A stretch of DNA of 64,000 nucleotides from DATARH01 sp036008175 (lineage in GTDB: Bacteria > Pseudomonadota > Alphaproteobacteria > ATCC43930 > CGMCC-115725): the NCBI GenBank assembly GCA_036008175.1, contig DASYOB010000095.1, positions 1-64,000 of the forward strand. Direction: 5' to 3'. Below the pieces are notes generated by a model. The model saw only the letters and a list, made by a program, of their open reading frames with translations. It had not been told where the DNA came from and ran no database searches. The translations under genes were made by a program, and so were the position numbers. Of this stretch, positions 1 to 7,941 are shown in pieces (positions within the stretch are counted from its first letter, which is position 1; the number at the start of each line of letters is the position of its first letter).

Positions 1-1
1 C

Positions 2-64
2 CCGATGCAGACCTTCCTTGACACCCTCCCCATCGCCAAGGAGAAGAGCATCAAGGCCGCGTGA
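2..64 (+). CDS. C-terminal end of an upstream gene (partial)
   Basis: An open frame enters from the left edge and stops with TGA at 62-64. Its last 20 codons are typical coding sequence ending in Lys-Ala-Ala. The stop overlaps the GTG start of the next gene (GTGA), which implies translational coupling inside a phage tail operon. In related tail modules this slot holds a DUF2460-type or similar tail protein, but too little is visible to identify it. Confidence 0.55.
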   Translation, partial: PMQTFLDTLPIAKEKSIKAA

Positions 65-852
65 CGACGGACAATCTCCTCTTGTCGGACACCCACCACG
101 ACGAGAGTACCGCCTGTCAGGTCAAATCCATACTTCTACACTTTACCTTCGCGCTCGGCCCCAAATTCGAGCGATCGAACACCAGGACTGTGATCGGCAC
201 GCAAGTCGACGAACTCGACGTCAAGCTCTATCCCGAGCCGACCGATCTGCTCGGCGCGACCCTGTGGCTGCAGGCGGCCTGGACCGGCCAATTCGACGGC
301 GCTCTCCTACAGCTGGAGCGCGCATTTATGCCGAGCTATGGGGTCACGACGCCGGGCACGGTGGTGCTGTTCTCCGGGCGCATTTCCGACATCGATTGCA
401 GCCGCACCTGCATCGAGATGAAATGCCGCTCGCACCTCGAGCTGTTGAACATCCAGATGCCGCGCCGGCTGTGGCAGGCGTCGTGCAATCACGTTTTCGG
501 CGACGCGATGTGCCAGTTCGACCGGTCGAGCCTGGCCTTGACCTTCCCGGCTGCGGCCGGTTCGACCGCGACCGTGATCCAGGGTGCGCCAAACTCGTCG
601 ACGCCGTTCGTTCAGGGAACCATCGTTGGGCTGACCGGGACCAATGCCGGGCAGATGCGCACGATCGCCAGCTTCGCCAGCGGATCCTCGGTCTCGATCA
701 AGTTAGCGTTTCTGACGACGCCGGCGGTCGGCGACCAGTTTCAGCTGTTGCCCGGCTGCGACCACACCGTAGCGACCTGCACCAACGTTTTCAACAACGC
801 GGGCCATTTCGGCGGCCAACCCTACATCCCGACCCCGGAGAACGCGGTATGA
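61..852 (+). CDS. Phage BR0599/DUF2163 family tail protein
   Basis: This 263-residue protein resembles the phage_BR0599 (TIGR02218-type) family, which sits in tail-tip modules of prophages and gene transfer agents of alphaproteobacteria, where it is orf g13. The diagnostic C-terminal half is present: a CNHVFGDAMC segment near residues 142-151, a GCDHTVATC segment near 232-240, then an asparagine/glycine-rich stretch ending in a PYIPTPENAV-like tail. The start is GTG at 61, overlapping the previous stop. The stop overlaps the ATG of the next gene (ATGA). The role is presumably structural in the tail baseplate or hub; that part is inference from family context. Confidence 0.8.
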   Translation: MTTDNLLLSDTHHDESTACQVKSILLHFTFALGPKFERSNTRTVIGTQVDELDVKLYPEPTDLLGATLWLQAAWTGQFDGALLQLERAFMPSYGVTTPGTVVLFSGRISDIDCSRTCIEMKCRSHLELLNIQMPRRLWQASCNHVFGDAMCQFDRSSLALTFPAAAGSTATVIQGAPNSSTPFVQGTIVGLTGTNAGQMRTIASFASGSSVSIKLAFLTTPAVGDQFQLLPGCDHTVATCTNVFNNAGHFGGQPYIPTPENAV

Positions 853-1292
853 CCGATACCAGGCTCGCCGCGGCCCGACAGGCGGTTGTCGCCGAAGCGG
901 CGAGCTGGCTGCGCACGCCCTATCACCATATGGGTCGGCTGAGGGGCGTTGGGGTCGACTGCCTGACCCTGCTGGCGGAGGTGTACGAGCGGGCGGGCAT
1001 CATCGGGCATGTGGAGATCCCGTTCTATCCGCCCGATTGGCATCTCCATCGCGGCGTCGAGCTTTATCTCGGCGGCGTGCTCGATCGCGCGACAGAGATT
1101 CCGGGACCGCCGCAGCCAGGCGACATCGCGCTCTTCAAAATGGGCCGCTGCTTTGCCCATGGCGTCATCGTCATCCGGTGGCCGCAGCTGATCCATGCCC
1201 ATTACAGCGCCGGGGTGATCGGCGGCGATGCCACCCAAGGCCAGTTGGCCGGCCGTGCGGTGCGGTTCTTCGACCCATTCGTCAATCCTTGA
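849..1292 (+). CDS. NlpC/P60-family tail peptidase
   Basis: This 147-residue protein is a predicted cysteine peptidase of the NlpC/P60 fold, the g14-type cell-wall peptidase of tail modules, thought to open peptidoglycan during DNA delivery. The catalytic Cys lies in GVDCLTLL (about C38), the His in CFAHGVIVI (about H103), and a third polar residue in LIHAH (about 115-117). The order with the flanking BR0599 protein and tail-tip protein matches phage and GTA modules. The ATG at 849 overlaps the preceding stop by four bases. A longer frame reaching back to position 18 is the shadow of the upstream gene and was not used. Confidence 0.85.
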   Translation: MTDTRLAAARQAVVAEAASWLRTPYHHMGRLRGVGVDCLTLLAEVYERAGIIGHVEIPFYPPDWHLHRGVELYLGGVLDRATEIPGPPQPGDIALFKMGRCFAHGVIVIRWPQLIHAHYSAGVIGGDATQGQLAGRAVRFFDPFVNP

Positions 1293-1305
1293 CCGCGATT
1301 TCCGA

Positions 1306-3885
1306 ATGAGCAACATCATCGGCGGCGGCTCTAACGCCAAGCAGCAGCGGGTGGCGGCGTCGCTGCATTTTCAGACGAGCCAGGCGGGCGGTGTCATCCC
1401 GCTGGTCTACGGCACCACCAAGCTCGCCCCGAACCTGATCGATTACGACGATTTCACCGCGAGCGCCGGCAAGAGCGCCAAAGGCAAGGGCGCCGGGCTC
1501 GCCGGCAAGGGCAGCGGACAGGAAATCTACAGCGCCTCGGTCATCCTCGGCGTCTGTCAGGGACCGGTCGCCGGGTGGGGTGCCGTCTGGTGGAACAAGA
1601 GCATAGCACCGCTGGTCAATTTGCCAGGCCTCTCGACCACCAATCTCGGCGCCGACGGCCAGGCGCCCGACCCGTTCTGGGTGACCAACCATCCGCAGAA
1701 GGCGCTCGGCTATTCCGGCACCGCCAACGTCACACTCGACAATTATCAGCTCGGCCAATCCGCGGCCCTGCCGAACTTCAATTTTGAGGTCTTCGGCATC
1801 GAGAGTGCGAGCTCGGTCAACGGCTACGACGCCGACCCGGCGGCGATCGTCACCGACCTTCTGACCAATCCGCGCTATGGCGCCAATTTCCCGGCGGCCA
1901 ATCTCGACAGCCTGACCATCTGGTCGAGCTACTGCCAGGCCGCCGCCATGTTCCTCTCGCCGCTGCTCGATACCCAGCAGCAGGCGCAGCAATCGCTCGG
2001 CGACATCGTCAAGATCACCAACAGCGCGATCGTATGGTCGGGCGGGTTGCTGAAGATTCTTCCCTATGGCGATCAGCCGCTCGCGGTCACCTATTATCAG
2101 GTCGCGATCGGCGGCTCGGTCGGCGAGCTCGACATTCTGAGCCTGACCTTTTCGTCTTCCGGCCTGCCGGGCAGCCCGATCACGATCAGCTATCAGGCCC
2201 AGCCGCCGAACGTCAATGCCGATACCGTGTATGGCGCCTCGCTCGGGCGCGGCCTCGCCGGCATCGTCAACGACACGCTCGCTCTTACCCAGTTCGGCAT
2301 CTTTGCCGGGGTGACACCCTATGGCGTGCTGATCGCGGCGACCCAACCCGGCGCCTTGCCGCTGACCATCACCGGCTCGGCCACCGGCAGCGAGTCGATC
2401 AGCGTCGGCGCTGCGCAGGGGCCCTTTGGCTTTGCCCCGAACACGACGCCGATCTACAGCCTCGGCGAGGACGATTTTATCGTCCAGGAATCCAATGTCG
2501 GGCTCGATCTCGGGGTGTCGCCGGGCGGTCCGGCGCTGCGCATGGGCGCCTCGCCGATCACCGGGGGGTTTACCGACGACCCGGTGCACATTACCCGCTC
2601 GACCCAGGCCGACGCCAACAACTGGATCGAGGTCGAATGCCTCGACCGCGGCAATTCCTACAATCCCAACCCGGTGATCGCGTTCGACCAAAGCTCGATC
2701 GATCTCTATGGGGTGCGCAAGGATGCGTCGTTGAAGGCGCAGGCGATCGTCGACCCCTATCTGACCGGGCCGATCGTGGCGCAGCTGCTGCTGCAGCGCA
2801 GCCTCTATTTTCGCAACACCTACACGTTTCAGCTCGGCTGGAAATACTGCCTGCTGGAGCCGATGGATCTGGTGCAGATCACCGATGCGCGGCTCGGCGC
2901 ATCGGCAATCACGGTGCGCATCACGGCCGTCGCCGAGGACGCGGAAGGCACGCTCGCAATCACCGCCGAGGATTGGTTCGGCACGCCGGGCGCGCTGCTT
3001 TATCCGGCATCGAGCCCATTGGCGGTCGGGCCGGGGGTATCGAGCCTCGGCAGCGGCGCCAGCACCGCGAGCCCGCGGCCGAACCAGGCGAGCGCGCCGA
3101 ATTCGAGCGCGCCGGTGTATAGCGCGGCGGCGCCTTCGGTCAATACGCCCTTTATCCTCGAGCCGACCGGGGCGCTGCTCGCCGCGCAGGGTTTGGCTAC
3201 GCCGCAAATCATCATCGGCCTGTCAGGCGGGCCGCCAAATGGGGCCGGCGACGGCGTCTACAGCCCGAGCTGGGGCGGCGCGCAGGTCTATGTCTCGCTC
3301 GATGGGTCGAGCTATGGCCTCCAGGGCAGGTTCACCGGGCGCTCGACAATCGGGATCTCGACCGCCGATCTGGCGCCAGCCGGGAGCACATTGTCGGTCG
3401 ATCTGAGCGAGAGCGACGGCGCGCTCGCCAGCGTCGGCGCCGATGCCGCCGCGGCCGGGATCTCGCTCTGCGCCCTGCGGGGTTCGGGCGGGCAACTGGA
3501 GTTGCTGACGTTTGCCACCGCCACCCTGACCGGCGCCAGTCGGTACGATCTGACCGGGCTCAATCGCGGGCTTTACGGGACCCACCCCGTCGACCAGCCG
3601 GAAGGCGCCCAATTCCTCTATCTCGCGACCGGCAATTATTACGTGCAGACTCTGCCGACGCAGTATGTCGGGCAGCGGCTGTTCTTTGAATTCCCGTCGT
3701 TCAACATCACCGCCGGCGGCGAACAGACGCTGGCCGACACATTGGCCTACGAGTACACGCCGCAAGGCGCCCAGGTTGATCCCGGAAGCTTCCCGGTCGT
3801 GGCCGGCCGCGATCTTGGTACGGCTATCGAAATGCGCAGCAATACGGTGCACGGCGAGCAAATTTTGCCGACCGAATCCCGGTAG
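1306..3885 (+). CDS. Phage tail-tip / host-specificity protein (Phage-tail_3 type)
   Basis: This 859-residue protein follows the tail peptidase, and its N-terminus (glycine/serine-rich, then VIPLVYGTTKLAPNLIDYDD) is typical of tail-hub proteins related to phage lambda gpJ and GTA g15. The mid region contains ESASSVNGYDADPAAIVTDLL and LTNPRYGANFP-like segments seen in this family. At 859 residues it is shorter than GTA g15, and no TIM-barrel glycosidase-like N-terminal domain is visible, so a prophage-type tail is more likely than a canonical GTA. The start is set at ATG 1306, fourteen bases after the peptidase stop; an in-frame extension to 1228 would overlap that gene widely. Confidence 0.8.
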   Translation: MSNIIGGGSNAKQQRVAASLHFQTSQAGGVIPLVYGTTKLAPNLIDYDDFTASAGKSAKGKGAGLAGKGSGQEIYSASVILGVCQGPVAGWGAVWWNKSIAPLVNLPGLSTTNLGADGQAPDPFWVTNHPQKALGYSGTANVTLDNYQLGQSAALPNFNFEVFGIESASSVNGYDADPAAIVTDLLTNPRYGANFPAANLDSLTIWSSYCQAAAMFLSPLLDTQQQAQQSLGDIVKITNSAIVWSGGLLKILPYGDQPLAVTYYQVAIGGSVGELDILSLTFSSSGLPGSPITISYQAQPPNVNADTVYGASLGRGLAGIVNDTLALTQFGIFAGVTPYGVLIAATQPGALPLTITGSATGSESISVGAAQGPFGFAPNTTPIYSLGEDDFIVQESNVGLDLGVSPGGPALRMGASPITGGFTDDPVHITRSTQADANNWIEVECLDRGNSYNPNPVIAFDQSSIDLYGVRKDASLKAQAIVDPYLTGPIVAQLLLQRSLYFRNTYTFQLGWKYCLLEPMDLVQITDARLGASAITVRITAVAEDAEGTLAITAEDWFGTPGALLYPASSPLAVGPGVSSLGSGASTASPRPNQASAPNSSAPVYSAAAPSVNTPFILEPTGALLAAQGLATPQIIIGLSGGPPNGAGDGVYSPSWGGAQVYVSLDGSSYGLQGRFTGRSTIGISTADLAPAGSTLSVDLSESDGALASVGADAAAAGISLCALRGSGGQLELLTFATATLTGASRYDLTGLNRGLYGTHPVDQPEGAQFLYLATGNYYVQTLPTQYVGQRLFFEFPSFNITAGGEQTLADTLAYEYTPQGAQVDPGSFPVVAGRDLGTAIEMRSNTVHGEQILPTESR

Positions 3886-4115
3886 GGGACGCCGGGCCGG
3901 GCCGACGACTTTCGCTCGGTCGCACCGCGCCTCTGCCGACGCGAGCGGCTAGGGACGAGTGTGCAAATACTCCTCGTTGCCGCCTCGGCGCCAACATTTT
4001 CAGCAATGGCGTGCGCAATCTTTTGAGACCGGGAATGTGCCGGGGCCGCTGCGCCGGCGGTCACCCGGTGCAGCGCTCGCCAATGCAATCGAAACGTCTA
4101 TCGGAGGGATGGAGC

Positions 4116-4511
4116 ATGATGCAGATGTCAAAGCTGTGGAACTACATCGACGGCAGCGCCAACCGGCTAGGCGACGGAGTCGCCGCTGCCGGCGCCGTGT
4201 CGCTGGCCATAATATTGGCGCTGTGGCTCGGCGGCTGTGCTCAGGTCGGGCAATTCGCCGCCGCTGACGCGCAGAGCGCGACGGCGCTCGCCACGGCCGT
4301 CGGCGACAGTGCCGGGGCCGCCTGCTGGCCGGTGCTCGCCACGACGGGAAATGCGATCGCCGCCACCGGAAATTCGGCAGGCGTGTTGACCGCAGTCGAG
4401 GAGAAGCGGGCGGTGCAGGTGACCCTGCAAGACGCAGCGTGCCAGTCGGTCTGGGCCGGGGTGCTGGCCGAATTGCTGAAGGCGACGCCAGCAGCGCCGT
4501 TGGTTCCGTGA
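4116..4511 (+). CDS. Phage-module lipoprotein-like membrane protein
   Basis: This 131-residue protein has a hydrophobic segment (AGAVSLAIILALWL) followed at once by GGC, which looks like a lipobox with Cys near residue 41. The remainder is alanine-rich and contains two further cysteines. The start is the first of two adjacent ATGs, preceded by a GGAGGG Shine-Dalgarno sequence at 4103-4108. It lies between the tail-tip gene and other small membrane genes, so it probably belongs to the late or lysis part of the prophage remnant. It has no recognisable enzymatic domain, and the exact function is unknown. Confidence 0.6.
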   Translation: MMQMSKLWNYIDGSANRLGDGVAAAGAVSLAIILALWLGGCAQVGQFAAADAQSATALATAVGDSAGAACWPVLATTGNAIAATGNSAGVLTAVEEKRAVQVTLQDAACQSVWAGVLAELLKATPAAPLVP

Positions 4512-4825
4512 CCTTGACGCCGCGGTTTTCACCCGAGATCAATTTCGGGCATCTGATGCAGGCGGGGGTGTTGGTGCTGACCATCGGCGGCGGCGCGGTG
4601 ACCAGCTATATCAGCCTGCGCGGCGACATCGAACAGCTGCGGGCCGACTTTACCGTACAAATCGCTTCGCACGAACTGCGCATTGAGGCGTTGGAACGCG
4701 CGGTCGAGCAGCGGCGTCTCGACGAACGCGACTTTCGCACCGAGATGCGCGCCGCGATGAGCCGCATCATCGACGCGATCGGCGATTTGCGCACCCAGAT
4801 CGTGCAAAAGCAGGACCGGAAGTGA
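4508..4825 (+). CDS. Membrane-anchored coiled-coil protein of the phage module
   Basis: This 105-residue protein carries one N-terminal membrane segment (GVLVLTIGGGAVTSYISL, about residues 18-35). A long charged helix rich in Glu/Arg heptads follows (about residues 37-100), predicted to be a coiled coil. The GTG start at 4508 overlaps the previous TGA, so it is translationally coupled to the lipoprotein-like gene. The topology (short cytoplasmic end, one membrane span, periplasmic coiled coil) resembles phage inner-membrane spanins, but no sequence signature proves that role. The frame is open upstream to 4439, which would overlap the previous gene needlessly. Confidence 0.6.
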   Translation: MTLTPRFSPEINFGHLMQAGVLVLTIGGGAVTSYISLRGDIEQLRADFTVQIASHELRIEALERAVEQRRLDERDFRTEMRAAMSRIIDAIGDLRTQIVQKQDRK

Positions 4826-4870
4826 TGGCTGAAGGCGCCCGGCCATCGCCCAGCCATTGGAGGACATAGG

Positions 4871-5080
4871 ATGCTGCCGCGCAAACTGACTGCCGTCGAT
4901 CCCGAGAGCGAGCGTCGGCGCTACAAGATCGTGCGCTGCGACACGATGGCGGACGTGCCTGGGCTGATCCTGTCGGCCAATGTCGAAACCGGCCTGTGCC
5001 TGATGCGCAGCTCGAACGGCGCTAGCCAGGAGTTCAGTTTCGGCCCGGATGGATTGCGCATCGTCGTTGCCGCCCATTGA
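4871..5080 (+). CDS. Small hypothetical phage-module protein
   Basis: This is a 69-residue soluble protein with no signal or membrane segment. It begins MLPRKLTAVDP and contains a predicted small beta fold ending in FSFGPDGLRIV. A GGAGG Shine-Dalgarno sequence at 4858-4862 precedes the ATG. It sits between the coiled-coil gene and the holin-like gene. Proteins of this size and opening appear in alphaproteobacterial prophage late regions as far as I recall, but I do not recognise a characterised function. Confidence 0.55.
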   Translation: MLPRKLTAVDPESERRRYKIVRCDTMADVPGLILSANVETGLCLMRSSNGASQEFSFGPDGLRIVVAAH

Positions 5081-5159
5081 AAATCAAGCCGCAGCCGAGT
5101 GCCGGGGCGCGGGCCAGCGCGCCCGTTCCCAAAAGTCTCACCGGCCGAAAGGAAATTCC

Positions 5160-5354
5160 GTGCCAATGATCGCCTTTGTCCTCGCCCGTCTGCGCGAGCC
5201 GTCGAGCTATGCCGGTTTGGGCGCGCTGCTCGCCGCAGCCGGGATCCGTGCCGATCAAGCGATTGTGCAGGCGACGATTCAAGTTCTGGTCGCGGCTGCC
5301 GGCCTGATCGCAGTGCTGATGCCCGAAAAATCGCCCCGGCTTCGAGCGCCATAG
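5160..5354 (+). CDS. Small holin-like membrane protein
   Basis: This protein of about 64 residues is dominated by two hydrophobic segments (YAGLGALLAAAGI and VQATIQVLVAAAGLIAVLM) separated by a short polar turn, with charged ends (N-terminal LARLREPSS, C-terminal PEKSPRLRAP). This is the topology of small phage holins. GTG at 5160 has an AAAGGAAA Shine-Dalgarno sequence six bases upstream; ATG at 5166 is an alternative start. Its neighbours are a coiled-coil membrane protein and a short lipoprotein, together resembling a holin/spanin lysis cassette. No endolysin gene is seen next to it. Confidence 0.55.
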   Translation: MPMIAFVLARLREPSSYAGLGALLAAAGIRADQAIVQATIQVLVAAAGLIAVLMPEKSPRLRAP

Positions 5355-5424
5355 CGCTTCCGGCTTGATCTGAGAGCTGAGCCTAGCCATGGTGCGGCCG
5401 CGCGGGGGCGGGGGAAGATCGGGC

Positions 5425-5676
5425 ATGGCGACAAGGGTGGGGACGGCGCTTTTGGCGCTCGTCGGGGTTGCGGTCGTGGCCGGCTGCGCCAGCACGGGCT
5501 CGAGCACGGTCTCGACCGCCTGCCGATGCCCAAAGCCGGTTCCGTACAACGAGGCGACGATCAAAGCGATTACCGCCGCACTGAAGGCTTTGCCGCCCAA
5601 CAGCGTATTGCAGGCTGCCATGGATGATTACGAAGACGAACGCTACAATCTTCGCCACTGCACCGGCGGCGAATGA
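5425..5676 (+). CDS. Small lipoprotein, Rz1-like position
   Basis: This 83-residue protein has a signal peptide whose core LALVGVAVVAGCAS ends in a clear lipobox, so the mature N-terminus would be a lipid-modified Cys. The mature part is short and contains a CRCPKPVPYNE segment. A predicted helix ends in DDYEDERYNLRHC, leaving a C-terminal cysteine. The ATG at 5425 is preceded by a purine-rich GGGGGAAG sequence; a longer ATG start at 5389 would add 12 arginine/glycine-rich residues before the signal. Its position after the holin-like gene suggests an outer-membrane spanin-like role, which is inference. Confidence 0.55.
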   Translation: MATRVGTALLALVGVAVVAGCASTGSSTVSTACRCPKPVPYNEATIKAITAALKALPPNSVLQAAMDDYEDERYNLRHCTGGE

Positions 5677-5704
5677 CCAACCCGGCCGGCGAGATCCCGG
5701 GCGG

Positions 5705-5881
5705 CTATAGGATCAGCCCCAACAGATGCCGGGCGAGCACCAGGCTCGCAGCGAGGGCGACGATCATCAGCAGGATGTAATTGAGCTTGCCTGGCCGGTA
5801 GGGGCGGCGGTCGAGGATCAGCGCGGCTCCGAGGACGAGCACGCAAGCCGCGAGCGCGATGCTCGTTTCAGTCAGGCCCAT
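5705..5881 (-). CDS. Small two-span membrane protein
   Basis: The reverse strand encodes a 58-residue ORF starting with ATG at 5881-5879 and ending with TAG. It has two hydrophobic stretches (IALAACVLVLGAALIL and ILLMIVALAASLVLA) joined by a basic loop, DRRPYRPGKLN. The reading frame is clean and the composition is membrane-like. The plus-strand readings of the same bases look random. The Shine-Dalgarno sequence is weak. It is convergent with the phage lipoprotein gene and may mark the chromosomal side of the prophage remnant. Function is unknown. Confidence 0.5.
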   Translation of the reverse strand: MGLTETSIALAACVLVLGAALILDRRPYRPGKLNYILLMIVALAASLVLARHLLGLIL

Positions 5882-6204
5882 GCGCGGATCACCGGCCGCA
5901 TTGGTGGCGCGCGATTATGATCGATTGGTGGAGCCAGGTGATTGCCGCCCATGTGCCCGATTTCCGACGAGAGGATTAGACGCCCTACGCGTGTAAGAAA
6001 GAGCCGCTACAGTTCCTTGCTCAGCCGCGCAGGGTGCAGCGACATCCTCACTCCGGGTAGCTCTTCGGGCGCCGGCTTACCGGTCATCGAGAGCGGCCGA
6101 TTTCGGCATAATCTTCGGCATAATTTATAGTATCCTCGGGCCATAGCGCTCGCCACAGCGGCCGAAGCCGGCTAAAAGGCTCTGTACACAGCCGCCGAGC
6201 CGCC
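5882..6204. other. 323-nt gene-free stretch with a 12-nt tandem repeat
   Basis: No convincing gene is seen here. Two adjacent copies of TTCGGCATAAT lie at 6102-6112 and 6114-6124 just before an AT-rich TTTATAGTATCC segment, and the aminotransferase starts 80 bases later. The AT-rich patch may carry the promoter of that gene. A 62-codon plus-strand frame at 5942-6130 has arginine/serine-rich random composition and was not called. Confidence 0.4.
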
Positions 6205-7437
6205 ATGACCGAGGATTTCTATCGTATCAAGCGTCTTCCGCCTTACGTCTTCAGCGAGGTCAACGCGCTGAAGGCCAAGGCGCGCGCCGCCGGGCGCGAC
6301 GTCATCGATCTCGGCATGGGCAACCCCGACGGCCCGACCCCGCCGCATATCGTCGCCAAGCTGATCGAGGCGGTGCAGAACCCGAAGACCCACGGCTATT
6401 CGGTGTCGCGCGGGATCACCGGGCTGCGCCGCGCCTGCGCCGGCTATTACGCCCGCCGCTTTGGCGTCGAGCTCGATCCCGAACGCGAGGTCATTGTCAC
6501 CCTCGGCTCGAAAGAGGGCCTCGCCAACCTCGCGCAGGCGATCACAGCACCCGGCGACATCGTGCTGGTGCCCAACCCGTGCTATCCGATCCACGCCTTC
6601 GGCTTCATCATGGCCGGCGCCTCGGTGCGCCATGTGCCGGTCGGCCCCGAATTCGACTTTTTGGCCGAACTGAAGAAAGCGGTGCAGCACAGCATCCCGG
6701 CGCCGCTGGCGATCGTCCTCAACTTCCCCGCCAACCCGACCGCGCAAACCGTCGATCTCGATTTTTACGGCGAGATCGTCGCGTTCTGCCGCCGGCACGA
6801 CATCGTCGTGCTGTCCGACATCGCCTATGCCGAAATCTATTTCGACGGCAAGCCGCCGCCTTCGATCCTCGAAGTGCCGGGGGCGCGCGACATCGCGGTC
6901 GAATTCTCCTCGCTCAGCAAGACCTATTCGATGGCCGGCTGGCGCATCGGCTTTGCCGTCGGCAACCAGCGGCTGATCGCGGCGCTGTCGCGGGTCAAAT
7001 CCTATCTGGATTATGGCGCCTTCACCCCGATCCAGGTGGCGGCGACCGCGGCCTTGAACGGCCCGCAGGACTGCATCGGCGAAACCCGCGCGCGCTATCA
7101 GGCCCGCCGCGACGTGATCGTTGACGGGTTGCGCCAAGCCGGCTGGGAGGTGCCGCAGCCGGAGGCGACAATGTTCGCCTGGGCGCCGATCCCGGAGCGC
7201 TATCGCGCGATCGGCAGCCTGGCCTTTTCCAAGCTCTTGCTCGAACGCGCCAATGTCGCGGTGTCGCCGGGGATCGGGTTTGGCGAATACGGCGAAGGCT
7301 TTGTCCGCATCGCGCTGGTCGAGAACCGGCAGCGCCTGCGCCAGGCGACGCGCAACATCAGAACCTTCCTGTCGGGCCGCAACGACACCCCCGACCTGCA
7401 CCGCGGCGAAAGCGGGCTCACGGCCGCGGCGTCGTGA
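6205..7437 (+). CDS. Class I/II PLP aminotransferase (AlaC / LL-DAP aminotransferase-like)
   Basis: This 410-residue fold-type I aminotransferase contains the usual landmarks. These are DLGMGNPDGPTPPHI near residue 36, TLGSKEGLANL near 98, NPTAQTVD near 177, a DIAYAEIYF strand near 207, and the PLP-binding lysine in SLSKTYSMAGWRIGF near 240. The closest known types are alanine-forming transaminases (AlaC) and bacterial enzymes annotated as LL-diaminopimelate aminotransferase. In alphaproteobacteria this gene often precedes homoserine dehydrogenase, but here it stands alone. The start MTEDFYRIKRLPPYVF matches the family. Substrate is not determinable from sequence. Confidence 0.85.
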   Translation: MTEDFYRIKRLPPYVFSEVNALKAKARAAGRDVIDLGMGNPDGPTPPHIVAKLIEAVQNPKTHGYSVSRGITGLRRACAGYYARRFGVELDPEREVIVTLGSKEGLANLAQAITAPGDIVLVPNPCYPIHAFGFIMAGASVRHVPVGPEFDFLAELKKAVQHSIPAPLAIVLNFPANPTAQTVDLDFYGEIVAFCRRHDIVVLSDIAYAEIYFDGKPPPSILEVPGARDIAVEFSSLSKTYSMAGWRIGFAVGNQRLIAALSRVKSYLDYGAFTPIQVAATAALNGPQDCIGETRARYQARRDVIVDGLRQAGWEVPQPEATMFAWAPIPERYRAIGSLAFSKLLLERANVAVSPGIGFGEYGEGFVRIALVENRQRLRQATRNIRTFLSGRNDTPDLHRGESGLTAAAS

Positions 7438-7547
7438 CATACCATCCGTTGCAGCGGAGCGCGCGTCCGCGTTCGCATTCTGCTCGCCGAAGCTGCCAAG
7501 TAGCTGATCTGATTTAGAAAATCATTGAATCAACCGAGATGACGCGC

Positions 7548-7639
<92 letters not shown>

Positions 7640-7714
7640 ATTAGAGCGGGCCAAGGCCTTAGCGTTTCGGGCTAGCGAACGCAAGTGGACTTTGACCACC
7701 CACGGCGGGGCGAA

Positions 7715-7743
7715 TTGACAGGCCTCTGCGCAATCCCCATACT
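7715..7743 (+). promoter_or_regulatory. Predicted sigma-70 type promoter of the argD-argF operon
   Basis: A perfect -35 hexamer TTGACA (7715-7720) is followed after exactly 17 bases by CATACT (7738-7743), four of six matches to the -10 consensus. Transcription would begin near 7750. That leaves a leader of about 190 nucleotides before argD, which contains a short arginine-rich ORF and a hairpin. Confidence 0.5.
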
Positions 7744-7805
7744 CCGCCGCTTTCCTGCTCGATGGCGGGTTGCTGGGTTGGCGCCGCCGTGACGAGGAGA
7801 GTGAG

Positions 7806-7889
7806 ATGATGCGCGATCCCGGCAATCTGCGCCGGTGTCTTGGACGGGCGCGACGCACCCCGCCGGTGGGGTCCCGGCGACGACGATAA
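7806..7889 (+). CDS. Arginine-rich leader peptide upstream of argD-argF (27 codons)
   Basis: Between the predicted promoter and argD lies a 27-codon ORF with two start ATGs. It has a good AGGAG Shine-Dalgarno sequence at 7795-7799, six bases from the first ATG, and ends in TAA. Ten of its 27 residues are arginine, and the last four codons are CGG CGA CGA CGA. The next genes, argD and argF, make arginine. This is the layout of an amino-acid attenuation leader, in which ribosome speed over the arginine codons reports charged tRNA-Arg. Arginine codons are CG-rich, so chance in GC-rich DNA is the alternative. It is too short for usual gene callers. Confidence 0.45.
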   Translation: MMRDPGNLRRCLGRARRTPPVGSRRRR

Positions 7890-7903
7890 TCCGAGCGTCG
7901 CCG
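7875..7903 (+). promoter_or_regulatory. Hairpin enclosing the leader stop codon (attenuator-like)
   Basis: CGGCGACG at 7875-7882 is perfectly complementary to CGTCGCCG at 7896-7903, giving an 8-bp stem with a 13-nt loop. The 5' arm is made of the terminal arginine codons of the leader ORF and the loop contains its stop codon, so a ribosome stalled there would prevent folding. No U-tract follows, so it is not an intrinsic terminator; any control would act through Rho, polymerase pausing or translation of argD. Confidence 0.35.
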
Positions 7904-7941
7904 ATCCGCCTCACCCAACCCTGTCGCGCAGGAGAAATTCC

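Noticed and set aside
1306..3885. Canonical gene transfer agent g15
   Set aside because: No TIM-barrel-like N-terminal domain is visible and lysis-type genes follow it, so a GTA assignment is not supported.
5942..6130. 62-codon plus-strand ORF
   Set aside because: Arg/Ser-rich random composition and no Shine-Dalgarno sequence.
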